In this document: in pieces, positions 18,483 through 26,983 of the stretch | How the letters are laid out: every line of letters starts with the position of its first letter | Position numbering within the stretch: the stretch's first letter is position 1 | Assembly (NCBI RefSeq): GCF_004770475.1 | Contig: NZ_RQHK01000017.1 | Coordinates: 310,001-374,000, forward strand | DNA from: Leptospira mtsangambouensis | GTDB taxonomy: Bacteria; Spirochaetota; Leptospiria; Leptospirales; Leptospiraceae | Direction: 5' to 3' | DNA: 64,000 bases | Notes under the pieces: generated by a model | Seen by the model: the letters and a program-made list of their open reading frames with translations, nothing else | The model's database searches: none | Told to the model about the DNA's origin: nothing | Position numbers and translations under genes: made by a program

Positions 18483-19385
18483 TTAATGAGATCGAAAAAT
18501 AGGTCTTTCTCGTTTTGAATTTCTTCTAATTTCAAAATGTAAATGTGGACCGGTCGCTCTACCTGTTTGTCCAACTTCCCCAATTTTTTGGCCCTTTTTT
18601 ACTCTCTGACCTACATTTATATTAAAATCAAAAAGATGTCCGTAACGAGTCTCATATCCTAAACTATGTTTTAAGATGATTAAATTTCCATAACCACCTT
18701 GTTTACCTTTGAAAATTACTTCGCCATCCATAGAGGCAAATACATCTGATCCTTGTTCGGCGGCTAAATCTATTCCACCATGAAATGTATCTTTTTTAGT
18801 GAATGGATCAATTCGTTTACCAAAACCAGAAGAGATCCTAGCTTCGGTTAATGGAAATTGAAATCCAAATCCATAGAAAAAAGATTTTTCGGATTTTCCC
18901 ATTGTGATTCCAGGTAAAAACCATTTTTCTCTTTCGGAATCATATTGTAATTTGTTGGAATCAAGATTATATTTTTCGGCTAACGCTAATTTGGTTTTTT
19001 CATCACCAGTTGTTTCTTCAGGATGAAAGGTTCCGCGCATATTAGGAATTTCTAAAACCATCCCTGGTGATAAATCATGCGGCGAACTGAGCTCGTTTAC
19101 AGAGGAAAGTGTTTCCAAGTCCATTCCGGTTCGGGCCATAATTTTAAAAAAATTATCTTCCTTCCGAACTTTGTATTCATAATATTTCAGAGGAATGAGT
19201 TCTTCTCTCCTAGCACCGGACTTGGAGATCCTCAAATTTTCTTTGATTTCAGAGCGAAGATTTTTTAACGAAGGATTGGTATATTCCAAATTTGCCAAAG
19301 TGAGCGGGCTGGAAAAAAGTGACGAGAAGGCACTGAGAATGACCAGAAACAGAGCGCATTTCGGAAAATTGACAGTTTTAGACAT
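18483..19385 (-). CDS. LysM and M23 peptidase-domain protein (cell-wall endopeptidase)
   Basis: 300 residues with an N-terminal signal/anchor (CALFLVILSAFSSLFSSP). A LysM domain around residues 68-115 (YKVRKEDNFFKIMARTGMD...SPGMVLEIPN) should bind peptidoglycan. The C-terminal M23 zinc peptidase domain shows the first ligands in FHGGIDLA and the last His in GPHLHFEI, with YGHL between, all intact. It likely cuts peptide cross-links in the periplasm, as LytM-type enzymes do in growth or division. 46 bases separate it from the downstream ACAD operon, so read-through is possible. Confidence 0.92.
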   Translation of the reverse strand: MSKTVNFPKCALFLVILSAFSSLFSSPLTLANLEYTNPSLKNLRSEIKENLRISKSGARREELIPLKYYEYKVRKEDNFFKIMARTGMDLETLSSVNELSSPHDLSPGMVLEIPNMRGTFHPEETTGDEKTKLALAEKYNLDSNKLQYDSEREKWFLPGITMGKSEKSFFYGFGFQFPLTEARISSGFGKRIDPFTKKDTFHGGIDLAAEQGSDVFASMDGEVIFKGKQGGYGNLIILKHSLGYETRYGHLFDFNINVGQRVKKGQKIGEVGQTGRATGPHLHFEIRRNSKRERPIFRSH

Positions 19386-19463
19386 AATCTTCTAATTTGA
19401 ATATCGACCATTTCCCAAAAAAACGGTGACGATTCTTGCCGAAATTGAGGAACTGTAAGGCAG

Positions 19464-20363
19464 ATGCAGAATCGTTTTTTTGAGATCTTCCGGCTCACCG
19501 CTTATTCTTTGGGTCTCGTCTATGTATGTTCTTTCTTCTATTCCGTCATATTTTTAGCCTTTGTGAACAATACGGTCCTTGGCGATCGGATTCCAGAAGA
19601 CCAGATACTCCCCCTTTATGAAGAATATTGGGAAGGGAAAATGGATTTTTCCACAATGCTTTCTGAGTATGAAAAGATTGTAACTCCAATCAAAGATCAG
19701 TTTCAGAAAGAAATTACTGAGAATCCAAGTTTACTTTTGTCTCAGTTTTATGATAAGGTGTTTACCGAAAAACCGCATTACCTATTAGGTCATTCAATAC
19801 CGTGGTTTTTATGTTATGTGGGCTTAGGGTATTTACTCTATAAAAAAGTCTTACAAATTCCAGTTACCAATTTACAGGATGAATTATCAATTCCCATATT
19901 ACTTCGAGGGATAGCCAATGGATTTATTTGTTTTATCGTTGTCGTTATCTTTGGATTGATATTAGAAAGACTATCGGTCCCTGTTGAATCTGGAGTTTTT
20001 GCAAAAAAACTTTATGAAGCAATTCACGGGAACACTTACTTATTAGCCTGGGGAATTTATGTTGTCGGTATCATTACAGGAATCTTAGAAGAAATCTTTT
20101 TTAGAGGTTTTTTACTAAAAGCCTTCATCGACAAAAATCTTGCGCAAGAAGGTTTATTTATAGTTTCTTTGCTTTTTGGTTGGCTTCATTATGGAGAAGG
20201 AACTTCCGTTGCCATTCCGTTTATTATATGCGGAGTAGGTATGTTTTTTGGATACATTTACATTAAGACTGGAAATATTTGGATCGCAATGGCTTGTCAT
20301 GCCACATACAATTCGTTAGGTTTAATTAATGCTTACCTTCAACTTCCCGGAGTGCAGTCATGA
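19464..20363 (+). CDS. CPBP (Abi/CAAX) family intramembrane metalloprotease
   Basis: 299 residues with several membrane segments (YSLGLVYVCSFFYSVIFLAF, WFLCYVGLGYLLY, IANGFICFIVVVIFGLIL and three more). The glutamate motif ILEEIFFRGFLL (EExxxR), the second motif WLHYGEG and ACHATYNSLG with His and Asn are all there, the metal-binding pattern of the CAAX prenyl protease 2 and bacterial Abi family. Substrate unknown. The first ~110 residues include a soluble helical insert between the first two membrane segments. Its stop overlaps the next gene by 4 bases. Confidence 0.88.
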   Translation: MQNRFFEIFRLTAYSLGLVYVCSFFYSVIFLAFVNNTVLGDRIPEDQILPLYEEYWEGKMDFSTMLSEYEKIVTPIKDQFQKEITENPSLLLSQFYDKVFTEKPHYLLGHSIPWFLCYVGLGYLLYKKVLQIPVTNLQDELSIPILLRGIANGFICFIVVVIFGLILERLSVPVESGVFAKKLYEAIHGNTYLLAWGIYVVGIITGILEEIFFRGFLLKAFIDKNLAQEGLFIVSLLFGWLHYGEGTSVAIPFIICGVGMFFGYIYIKTGNIWIAMACHATYNSLGLINAYLQLPGVQS

Positions 20364-21121
20364 GTTTCATTTTTAAAGGATTCGTATCCTTTGTTTTCTA
20401 TTTTTCATTTCTCTTATTATTGCCAACAAGCGGAATCGGTTCTCTATTCGCAGGAGAAACAGTTGAAATTTTAGGTGGCCCTGAAGATGTAAACCTTCGT
20501 TTGGTGGCACTCTTAAACAAACTAGATCCGGATTTTTATGCAGATGAAAAAACACAAGGGTTTGTTTACAGATATAGAAACCGCTGGAAAAACCCGTATG
20601 ATTTTAATATCTATGTAGGAAAAGTTGGAAAAACTTCTCCTGATTCTATCATTCGCATTGAATCTCCTAGACGTGGTCAGGAAAGAATGTGGAAAGAAAT
20701 TTTAGAACAAGAATTACTGCAAAAAGCTCCGCATGAATCGGCTGTTCCTTTATCAGAAAAATACCACGTTGTCTCTCAAGGTTTAAACTTAATCTCACCA
20801 ATGGCTTCCGTAGGATACAATTCATGGAACTCTCCTCTCTTTTCAAATCGAGATACTTTTGTTAGTATGGGTATTTATTTATTATGCGATTTGATTTTGG
20901 CAGGTGGTGCTTACCTTTATGCACAAGAGAATTTACCCAAAAAAAATATTTGGGATAATATGGCCAATGTCAAAGGTGCTGGGAATGTTTGGGATTCGCC
21001 AAACGCAGTGGGAGTATTTGCTGCACTTGCCGTCTCAAGAGCGGTTCGAGCCTTTGATGCTTGGGAAGATACATCAGCTCATAATAAAACAGCACAATTT
21101 GGTTGGTCGTTTAAATTTTAA
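20360..21121 (+). CDS. Exported protein of unknown function
   Basis: 253 residues, start ATG overlapping the protease stop (ATGA), so coupled. A signal peptide ends near residue 34 (SGIGSLFAGE). The first half looks like a small alpha/beta domain (VEILGGPEDVNLRLVALLNK) and the second has two hydrophobic stretches (FVSMGIYLLCDLILAGGAYL, VGVFAALAVSRAVRAF), so it may also span a membrane. No family recognised. The coupling suggests it is a partner or substrate of the CPBP protease. Confidence 0.6.
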   Translation: MSFIFKGFVSFVFYFSFLLLLPTSGIGSLFAGETVEILGGPEDVNLRLVALLNKLDPDFYADEKTQGFVYRYRNRWKNPYDFNIYVGKVGKTSPDSIIRIESPRRGQERMWKEILEQELLQKAPHESAVPLSEKYHVVSQGLNLISPMASVGYNSWNSPLFSNRDTFVSMGIYLLCDLILAGGAYLYAQENLPKKNIWDNMANVKGAGNVWDSPNAVGVFAALAVSRAVRAFDAWEDTSAHNKTAQFGWSFKF

Positions 21122-21158
21122 TCGTTTTAAACTAACAACCAGATCTAATATTCGTGGT

Positions 21159-21494
21159 TTATGATTTGAATAGGTCCCTTGCTGCATCTGCTGCACTTGA
21201 CCTTTCAAAATCTTCTCTTTCAATTAAAGTTAATTCTAATCCTTCTTTGTCTATTCGACTTAGAATCTTTCCAATATCTGCCACCTTACTTAATTTAGTT
21301 GCCAGATATTTAAATGTAATTCCACATTCTGGGCATTTTTTATCTTTTAAATAATTAAGTCCCAATTTTTTACAATTTCCACAAGTTCCATAGAGATCAT
21401 CAATATAGAGTAGTTGTTTTTTTACATCCTCTACATTGAGCTGTCGCCAAACTCTTACAAATTTAGTATTCTTTCCGGATGCATCTGAAGTCAT
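21159..21494 (-). CDS. Zinc-ribbon protein, unknown function
   Basis: 111 residues from ATG 21494 (TTG 21500 in frame also possible). Two CxxC pairs, CGNC and CPEC, about 16 residues apart form a zinc ribbon in the middle; helices flank it (VEDVKKQLLYIDDLYG; KVADIGKILSRIDKEG). It could bind nucleic acid or protein; no closer assignment. Single gene between convergent and divergent neighbours. Confidence 0.65.
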   Translation of the reverse strand: MTSDASGKNTKFVRVWRQLNVEDVKKQLLYIDDLYGTCGNCKKLGLNYLKDKKCPECGITFKYLATKLSKVADIGKILSRIDKEGLELTLIEREDFERSSAADAARDLFKS

Positions 21495-21515
21495 AGGCAA
21501 TAGGAAGTATCGTTA

Positions 21516-21944
21516 ATGAATCTTGTCAAGAAGCAATCCTCTGCGGTTTTAATCCTTATCATTTGCCTTTCTGGTTTTTTAGCTGTTGCCATCGGAGCAT
21601 TTGGTGCCCACGGACTAAAAAAAATAGTAACCCCCGATTTGATGGTAATTTATGAAACGGGAAACCGATATCATTTTTATCATACATTGGCATCACTTGC
21701 CGCATTTCTCTTGTTACAATATTCGTTGGTATCGGATTCTTCGAATAAAAGTAACACTTATTTGAAAATTGCTACCTGGATGTTTCTATTGGGAATTTTA
21801 ATTTTTTCTTTTAGTTTGTACGCCCTAGCGATCACAGGAATTCGGGTTTTAGGAGCTATCACTCCCTTAGGAGGAGTGAGTTTTTTAGTAGGTTGGATTA
21901 GTTTAGGAGTTGGGTCTTATTATCTCTTTGTACCAAAAAAATAA
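21516..21944 (+). CDS. DUF423 family membrane protein (YgdD-like)
   Basis: 142 residues with four membrane segments. The hallmark GAFGAHGLKK near residue 30 and YHFYHTLASLAAF identify DUF423, a widespread inner-membrane family without known function. Its end overlaps the convergent gene by 25 bases. Confidence 0.88.
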   Translation: MNLVKKQSSAVLILIICLSGFLAVAIGAFGAHGLKKIVTPDLMVIYETGNRYHFYHTLASLAAFLLLQYSLVSDSSNKSNTYLKIATWMFLLGILIFSFSLYALAITGIRVLGAITPLGGVSFLVGWISLGVGSYYLFVPKK

Positions 21945-22246
21945 TTCCCTTGTTTACTGATTAAATTTCTAGAAATTAAGCCGTCTGCGATGAGTAACAA
22001 CCCTTCTGCGGCGGCTTTTCTTGCTTCTTCTGAACTATCCTTTTGTAAGGACATGAGTTCATGTACATACTTTCTTTTTTGAACATCCAAAACACCAAGC
22101 ATTGACCCTGCTATTTTTTCATCCATTTGCATGAATGCTAAGGCAAGTGTTTGTGGAGGAGTTTCAATGCATAAATAGTATAATGCAAGGTTATCGAAAT
22201 ATGATAATTGGCTTAGTTTTTCTAATACTTGTTCTGATCCTGACAT
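21920..22246 (-). CDS. Small FliG-middle-domain-like protein
   Basis: 108 residues; AAGGA lies 6 bases before the ATG. The segment ETPPQTLALAFMQMDEKI, then AGSMLGVLDVQKRKYVHELM has the helix pattern of the FliG middle domain (PQTIALILS...AAxVLSxLP), but the protein is far shorter than FliG and lacks the C-terminal torque domain. It is followed by a helical tail ending GNYFFGTKR. It may be a free-standing motor-related or scaffold protein; assignment is by pattern only. Confidence 0.5.
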   Translation of the reverse strand: MSGSEQVLEKLSQLSYFDNLALYYLCIETPPQTLALAFMQMDEKIAGSMLGVLDVQKRKYVHELMSLQKDSSEEARKAAAEGLLLIADGLISRNLISKQGNYFFGTKR

Positions 22247-22278
22247 ATAGTTCCTTAAGTTTTAAATTCAGATTTAAA

Positions 22279-23784
22279 TTATTTCGCTACTTCTTTAATT
22301 TTCCCGTTTAAATAAGAGATTAAATATTTGGAATTTGCTGATTCACCAGTGGTCTGTTTCATCAGTGTATCGACATCAAATATTTTTCCTTTTGAGTGAA
22401 TGTTTTTCCTAAGCCAACCGAGTAAGTCAGAAAAATCACCTTTCGTAGAAAATTTGTTATGCGAATCTGGAAATTCTTCTGTAAATTTTTTGAAAAACTG
22501 TGAGCTAAAAATATTTCCTAGTGTGTATGTTGGGAAATATCCAAAAGCACCCATCGACCAATGAATATCCTGCAAAACACCTTCTGCATCATTCTCTACC
22601 GATAGGCCAAAACTTTCTTTCATCTTTGTATTCCAAATTTCAGGTAAATCCTTTACTTGGATTTTTCCATTGATGAGATCTCTTTCAATTTCAAATCGCA
22701 GAATGATATGCAGATTATAAGTTACCTGGTCTGCTTCCACTCTTACTTTTGTTTTTTCTGTGCTATTGATATATTGGTACAACTCTTTAAATGGAAGTTC
22801 TTTATCTGTGAGACCAAAATCAGATAACAAAATGGGATAAACGAATTCCCAAAATGGCAAAGAACGCCCCACTTGGTTTTCCCACAAACGACTTTGTGAT
22901 TCATGAATACCTAAACTTAAGAATTCTGTCATTGGTGTGGGCCAATCTGGCATTGCTGACAACCCAGATTCATATAATGAATGACCAGTTTCGTGTAACA
23001 CACCAAAGATGGAAGATAGTGGATCTGTTTCAGAATACCTAGTTGTGATTCGTTTATCGCCTTTCCCTAAACTTGTGGAAAACGGATGGTTACTAGTATC
23101 CAGTCTAGATTCTTTTGTTGTTAAACCTAGAAGTGACGGCAATCGATTACAAAACTTAGTTTGTTTCTCTAAAGAGATTGGTCCAGGGAATGGATTTTTG
23201 AATTTAGGAGCGGTAGCAACAATTGGAACCAGTGATTCCTTCAAATCAGAAAACAAAATTTGAATTTGTTCTGCTTTGGCACCTTTTTCGTAACTGTCGA
23301 GTAATGCATCATAAGGTTCTGTCGTATAACCGAAGTAATCGGCTTGTTTTTTAGATAATTGAACTAATTCTTCTAAACGTTTTGCAAATGATTGGAAGTT
23401 TTTTTCTTTTTTTGCCGTTGCCCATTCACCATGTGCTAAGTTAGTGACTCGTGCAAATTCGGAAACAAACTCAGAAGGCAGTTTATCTGCTTTCTCTTTC
23501 TCTTCCATGAGGACTTCTAATTCACGATTCCAAACCGAACGTTCAAATTCAGGAAGTTCCTTGATCGAATCTTTCGCAGCTTGGATTTGATTTAAAAAAG
23601 ATTTGTCTGTCATCCAATCATGAGTGAGTTCTGCGACTGCAGCGATTTGTGAGGACCGGTATTCCCGACCTTCTTCGGGCATCATCACCTCCGAATCCCA
23701 ATGCAAAACGGAAGCCACATCTTGGAATAATTTGATTTTACGATATTGTTTTCGGTAATTTTCGAGTGCTTGGGGCAGGGCCAT
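22279..23784 (-). CDS. M32 family metallocarboxypeptidase
   Basis: 501 residues, the usual M32 length. The zinc motif HETGHSLYESG (HExxH) is clear, with the family's DPLSSIFGVLHE just before it and an E about 28 residues later in LGIHESQSRLWEN. N-terminal helices begin YRKQYRKIKLFQDVASVLHWD, also typical. It removes C-terminal residues from peptides in the cytoplasm. ATG 23784 was preferred over GTG 23808 because GGAGGAAG lies between them. Confidence 0.93.
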   Translation of the reverse strand: MALPQALENYRKQYRKIKLFQDVASVLHWDSEVMMPEEGREYRSSQIAAVAELTHDWMTDKSFLNQIQAAKDSIKELPEFERSVWNRELEVLMEEKEKADKLPSEFVSEFARVTNLAHGEWATAKKEKNFQSFAKRLEELVQLSKKQADYFGYTTEPYDALLDSYEKGAKAEQIQILFSDLKESLVPIVATAPKFKNPFPGPISLEKQTKFCNRLPSLLGLTTKESRLDTSNHPFSTSLGKGDKRITTRYSETDPLSSIFGVLHETGHSLYESGLSAMPDWPTPMTEFLSLGIHESQSRLWENQVGRSLPFWEFVYPILLSDFGLTDKELPFKELYQYINSTEKTKVRVEADQVTYNLHIILRFEIERDLINGKIQVKDLPEIWNTKMKESFGLSVENDAEGVLQDIHWSMGAFGYFPTYTLGNIFSSQFFKKFTEEFPDSHNKFSTKGDFSDLLGWLRKNIHSKGKIFDVDTLMKQTTGESANSKYLISYLNGKIKEVAK

Positions 23785-23867
23785 AGTCTCATTTTCTTCC
23801 TCCCTCACTTTCTGGAACCAAAAATCATTGACCCTTTACCCCCAACCAAAACTATGTATTTACTGTC

Positions 23868-23938
23868 GCGGGTGTGGTGTAACGGTAGCACAGCAGCCTT
23901 CCAAGCTTCTGGCGAGGGTTCGAGCCCCTTCGCCCGCA
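23868..23938 (+). tRNA. tRNA-Gly (anticodon TCC)
   Basis: 71 bases: acceptor GCGGGTG/CGCCCGC, D arm GTGT/GCAC, anticodon arm GCAGC-CTTCCAA-GCTTC with anticodon TCC (codon GGA), 4-base variable loop, T arm GAGGG-TTCGAGC-CCCTT, discriminator A, no encoded CCA. The second anticodon-stem pair is a C-T mismatch. Confidence 0.93.
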
Positions 23939-24448
23939 TGACATTCCTTCCAAACCAATCAAACAACATATACGATGAAGTTGGCTCGAACAGTGACGCG
24001 AGCTAGTTTGTGAGTGACCCATAGGGAACGAACAAATCAGTAAGAAAGCCACGATGGCTTTCGACGAGCGGCGCCGTGACTCGGAGCGAAGTGAGGACAC
24101 GACGTCCGAACAGCGGAGAGGGCGAGCCCCTTTGTTCATGTGAGTACAGAATGGATATCCGTATCCCCGCCCGATTAGGGAGGGGAACTAGACCCGCCAC
24201 CCAATGACTTCCTCTTACCACAACATCGCTAAATCAAACAGTCGATTCGGAACTCAAAAGATTTTTTTTTCTTAAAAATTCATAGTTTTCCACAAGAAAG
24301 TACATCTATCCACAATTGTGAATTGGTCTTTGCGCCACCGATCGAAGTGGAAATCCTTTCCCGAAGGGAAAGATTGGAACGGAGAGCGAGATCGCTTAAT
24401 CAATATTAGTTGAATTTACTTTTTTTGCGAGGCGCCCTGAATAACCAA
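23939..24448. other. Structured gene-free region after tRNA-Gly
   Basis: 510 bases without a credible gene: open frames here run across the tRNA or lack start signals. A GC-rich block at about 24050-24130 (GAGCGGCGCC, GGAGCGAAGTGAGGA, CGGAGAGGGCGAG) stands out from the AT-rich surroundings. It is followed by a dispersed repeat copy (24144-24223) and a hairpin at 24354-24375 (CTTTCCC-GAA-GGGAAAG with paired flanks). The block may be transcribed with the tRNA or be a non-coding element. Confidence 0.5.
24144..24223 (+). repeat. Dispersed intergenic repeat, copy A
   Basis: About 80 bases nearly identical to 32518-32596. The core (about 24159-24202) holds an imperfect hairpin, CCCCGCCC-GATTA-GGGAGGGG with one G-A mismatch, followed by AACTAGACCCGCCACCCA in both copies. 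Both copies lie in intergenic DNA in the same orientation. No terminal repeats or transposase are seen. Confidence 0.75.
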
Positions 24449-25744
24449 CTAAATATTGTTAGGATATGGCATCGTGACAAAACCTTTGAATCCTTCTTGA
24501 TAGACAGCTAAATATAGTTTATCTTTTCCAGGCACGACGACTATGATATGAGAAAACAAACTTCCATTATGCATAGCATAGTATATAGGCTTACTTCCAT
24601 TAGGTGTCAAAGCAAGGATTCCAGTTTTTTTAGAAACTGGTAATAGACTTTCTGGTATATACAAAACTAGAGATTTCCAAAATGGATGTTTGTGCAACCA
24701 AGTAATTAATTTAGAACGCTCCACTGGAATTGCGATCCAAATTCGGCCCTTAAAATCTCGGTCCATACCATCCGGAAATCCGGGAAGACCATCAATCACA
24801 ACTTCGTCATTGCCTTTTTTATCTCCCGTTAGGTGAAGGCGAATGAGCCTTGATTTTGATAGTTCGTTCAAAAGAATTGATGATTCTATTTCGCTGTTTG
24901 AATATTCTAACAAAATTCCATCTAGATAAGTGTATTGATGGGCAATCAAACTCGCAGTGTTATCTTTTAAATCATATTTCCATAGATGACCGTTTCTTCC
25001 CAATGTCAGAACTTCATGTTTTGATTGGGAACTTACACCAAGAATAGAATTCGGATGATCATATGGTTCAGTAAAATAGATGCGTTCTCCATCTTTGCTA
25101 ATTGTAAGATCATCTGCTTTTTCTACGTAACGACTGTTTGTATCATTTAAGTTTGAAATTGGGATTTTTGTTTCTTTGTTCCATGGATAAAATTTTCCGA
25201 TTTGTCCTTCAGATGGCTCAGCGGTTTTGTCAACAAGGGGAACTCGTGTTCCTATTTTACGTAATCGTTTGGTTGATATCGTTAATTCATAAATACCTGG
25301 TCCATCTACGAGTGGATCTTTGTGTTCTTTTCCACGCGACAAACACATATAGATGATATCTTGGTTCTTGGGATGAAAAACCATTCCACCAGGAAGAAGG
25401 GGAGTTTTCACAAAAGGTTCGGAAGTATTTTTTGCTAAATCTACTTTCCAAATCCAACCATCAATAGATGCGATAAATGCTCGGTTCAAATCTTCTTGAA
25501 GGAGGATTTCATCTTGAGCTGGAAGTGTATTTCCGTTGATTGTAACATTATTCTTGATTGGGTCTCCCTCTGATCGAATGGACTCGACGATGGGATTGTA
25601 AGGAAGTTCGACAGGACCTTTGATTTGATTTTTAAAATATTCCTCTGGTGTTTTGCAGGATATGAAAACTAAACATAAGTTGAATACCAAAAAAGAAAGA
25701 AAAGATTTTTGTAAGTTAGATAATTTTCTTTTTAATAAAAACAT
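24449..25744 (-). CDS. Strictosidine synthase/SMP-30-like propeller lipoprotein, copy 2
   Basis: 431 residues with a long basic N-terminus and lipobox VFISC. The mature part is a six-bladed propeller of the strictosidine synthase/APMAP-like type: IDGWIWKVDL, LPGGMVFHP, DDLTISKDGERIYFTEP, YTYLDGILLE, LPGFPDGMDRDFKGRIWIAI and YYAMHNGS. The neighbouring gene is a clear paralogue with the same order of motifs. Family members include lactonases and esterases; no substrate can be read. It ends an apparent three-gene operon led by an M24 protein. Confidence 0.8.
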   Translation of the reverse strand: MFLLKRKLSNLQKSFLSFLVFNLCLVFISCKTPEEYFKNQIKGPVELPYNPIVESIRSEGDPIKNNVTINGNTLPAQDEILLQEDLNRAFIASIDGWIWKVDLAKNTSEPFVKTPLLPGGMVFHPKNQDIIYMCLSRGKEHKDPLVDGPGIYELTISTKRLRKIGTRVPLVDKTAEPSEGQIGKFYPWNKETKIPISNLNDTNSRYVEKADDLTISKDGERIYFTEPYDHPNSILGVSSQSKHEVLTLGRNGHLWKYDLKDNTASLIAHQYTYLDGILLEYSNSEIESSILLNELSKSRLIRLHLTGDKKGNDEVVIDGLPGFPDGMDRDFKGRIWIAIPVERSKLITWLHKHPFWKSLVLYIPESLLPVSKKTGILALTPNGSKPIYYAMHNGSLFSHIIVVVPGKDKLYLAVYQEGFKGFVTMPYPNNI

Positions 25745-25746
25745 AA

Positions 25747-26982
25747 TTATTCACCTAACAAAAGCTTATTTGTCGAAATCGAATACAACCCGCGGGATGA
25801 TATGTCAAACGAAGGAAAATAAACTGAATCTTCATTAGGAACGGCAACAGATATATCTTTTATTTTTGAGCCATCATGCATCGCATAATAGAGTGCTTTT
25901 TTTCCAGTAGGATCCAATACCATAATTCCTGTTTTCTTTGCGATTGGCAAAATTCGTTGCGGTAATGAAAGCAAAAATGATTTTAACCAAGGGTTGTTAT
26001 GGATAAAATTCACGAGACCGGACCGTGGTTTAATGATACCTATCCAAATCCTTCCTTTTGTATCTCGCTCCAATCCATCCGCAAGACCAGGCAAGTTATC
26101 GAAAAGTACCTCGAATGTACCTTCTTTTTTCCCACTGATGTTGGCTTTAATGATTCGAAATTTTGTTGTCTCTGTTATGATTACTGACTCTTCTTTTGTA
26201 ACAGAATGTTCCGCAATGATGATTCCATCAACAAAGGTAAAACCATTCATCACAAGAGAAATAGTTTTTTGTTTTCTATCATACATCCATAATTTTCCAT
26301 GTGGATAAAGTCCGATAGCCTCTGGAACGGCACCACTTCCCATTGCTGCATTCACTCTTTCAAATGGCTCTGAAATATAAATTCGATTTCCATCATTTGA
26401 AACGGCGAGATCGTTACATAAAGAGAAAGGTCTTGAATTGTATTCGTTTAATGACTGTAAAGAAAATGTAGGGCGTTTCGATTCGGAGTAAACAATCTCA
26501 AAATCAGAATTTTCTATTTTTGGTAGAGAAAGAAGAATAGGAGTCATCGACTTTGTTTTGATATTTACTTCATACAAACCTACTTTTTGTGAATCGTCAT
26601 AAGTGTCCCCACCGAGTTTTGAAGCACAAAACAAAATGGATTCTTTCTTTTTGTCTGCGAATTGTAATCCAGCAGGATTAACTGGCGGTTTTACCCACGC
26701 AGTTCCAAGGTTTGATTTGAAGTCTAATTTCCAGATCCATCCATCCATCCCGGATGCATAAGCCACTTTTTCTTGATTGTTAAAAATAAGATCATCATGA
26801 CCAGGTAACAGTGGCATGGTGACATTTAAATTTTCTAAAAAAGGATCTGGTTTTGTAGCTTCCTGTATGGTATTCGGTACAGGTCCTAATTTGTACGCCT
26901 TCCCAATTTTGATATTGTTTGTATTACAACCAATAGTGAATAAAAGTAGGAAAAATAAGTATTTTTGTTTTTGAATTTTCAT
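25747..26982 (-). CDS. Strictosidine synthase/SMP-30-like propeller lipoprotein, copy 1
   Basis: 411 residues, lipobox TIGC (Cys19). It shares with the downstream gene the motifs DGWIWKLDF, NDLAVSNDGNRIYISEPFE, FTFVDGIIIAE, LPGLADGLERDTKGRIWIGI, ILPIAKKTGIMVLDPTG and YYAMHDGS, so the two are tandem duplicates that have since diverged. The Asp/Asn/Glu residues that bind calcium in related lactonases appear retained (CNDLAV, VDGIII, ADGLERD). It starts one base after the M24 stop and ends 2 bases before its paralogue. Confidence 0.82.
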   Translation of the reverse strand: MKIQKQKYLFFLLLFTIGCNTNNIKIGKAYKLGPVPNTIQEATKPDPFLENLNVTMPLLPGHDDLIFNNQEKVAYASGMDGWIWKLDFKSNLGTAWVKPPVNPAGLQFADKKKESILFCASKLGGDTYDDSQKVGLYEVNIKTKSMTPILLSLPKIENSDFEIVYSESKRPTFSLQSLNEYNSRPFSLCNDLAVSNDGNRIYISEPFERVNAAMGSGAVPEAIGLYPHGKLWMYDRKQKTISLVMNGFTFVDGIIIAEHSVTKEESVIITETTKFRIIKANISGKKEGTFEVLFDNLPGLADGLERDTKGRIWIGIIKPRSGLVNFIHNNPWLKSFLLSLPQRILPIAKKTGIMVLDPTGKKALYYAMHDGSKIKDISVAVPNEDSVYFPSFDISSRGLYSISTNKLLLGE

Positions 26983-26983
26983 T

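Noticed and set aside
23852..24139. Reverse-strand open frame of 95 codons across tRNA-Gly
   Set aside because: It runs through the tRNA gene in antisense, giving the nonsense peptide typical of translated tRNAs.
24003..24221. Reverse-strand open frame of 72 codons over the GC-rich block
   Set aside because: No ribosome-binding site, odd composition (Arg/Ser-rich), and it spans a dispersed non-coding repeat; treated as chance.
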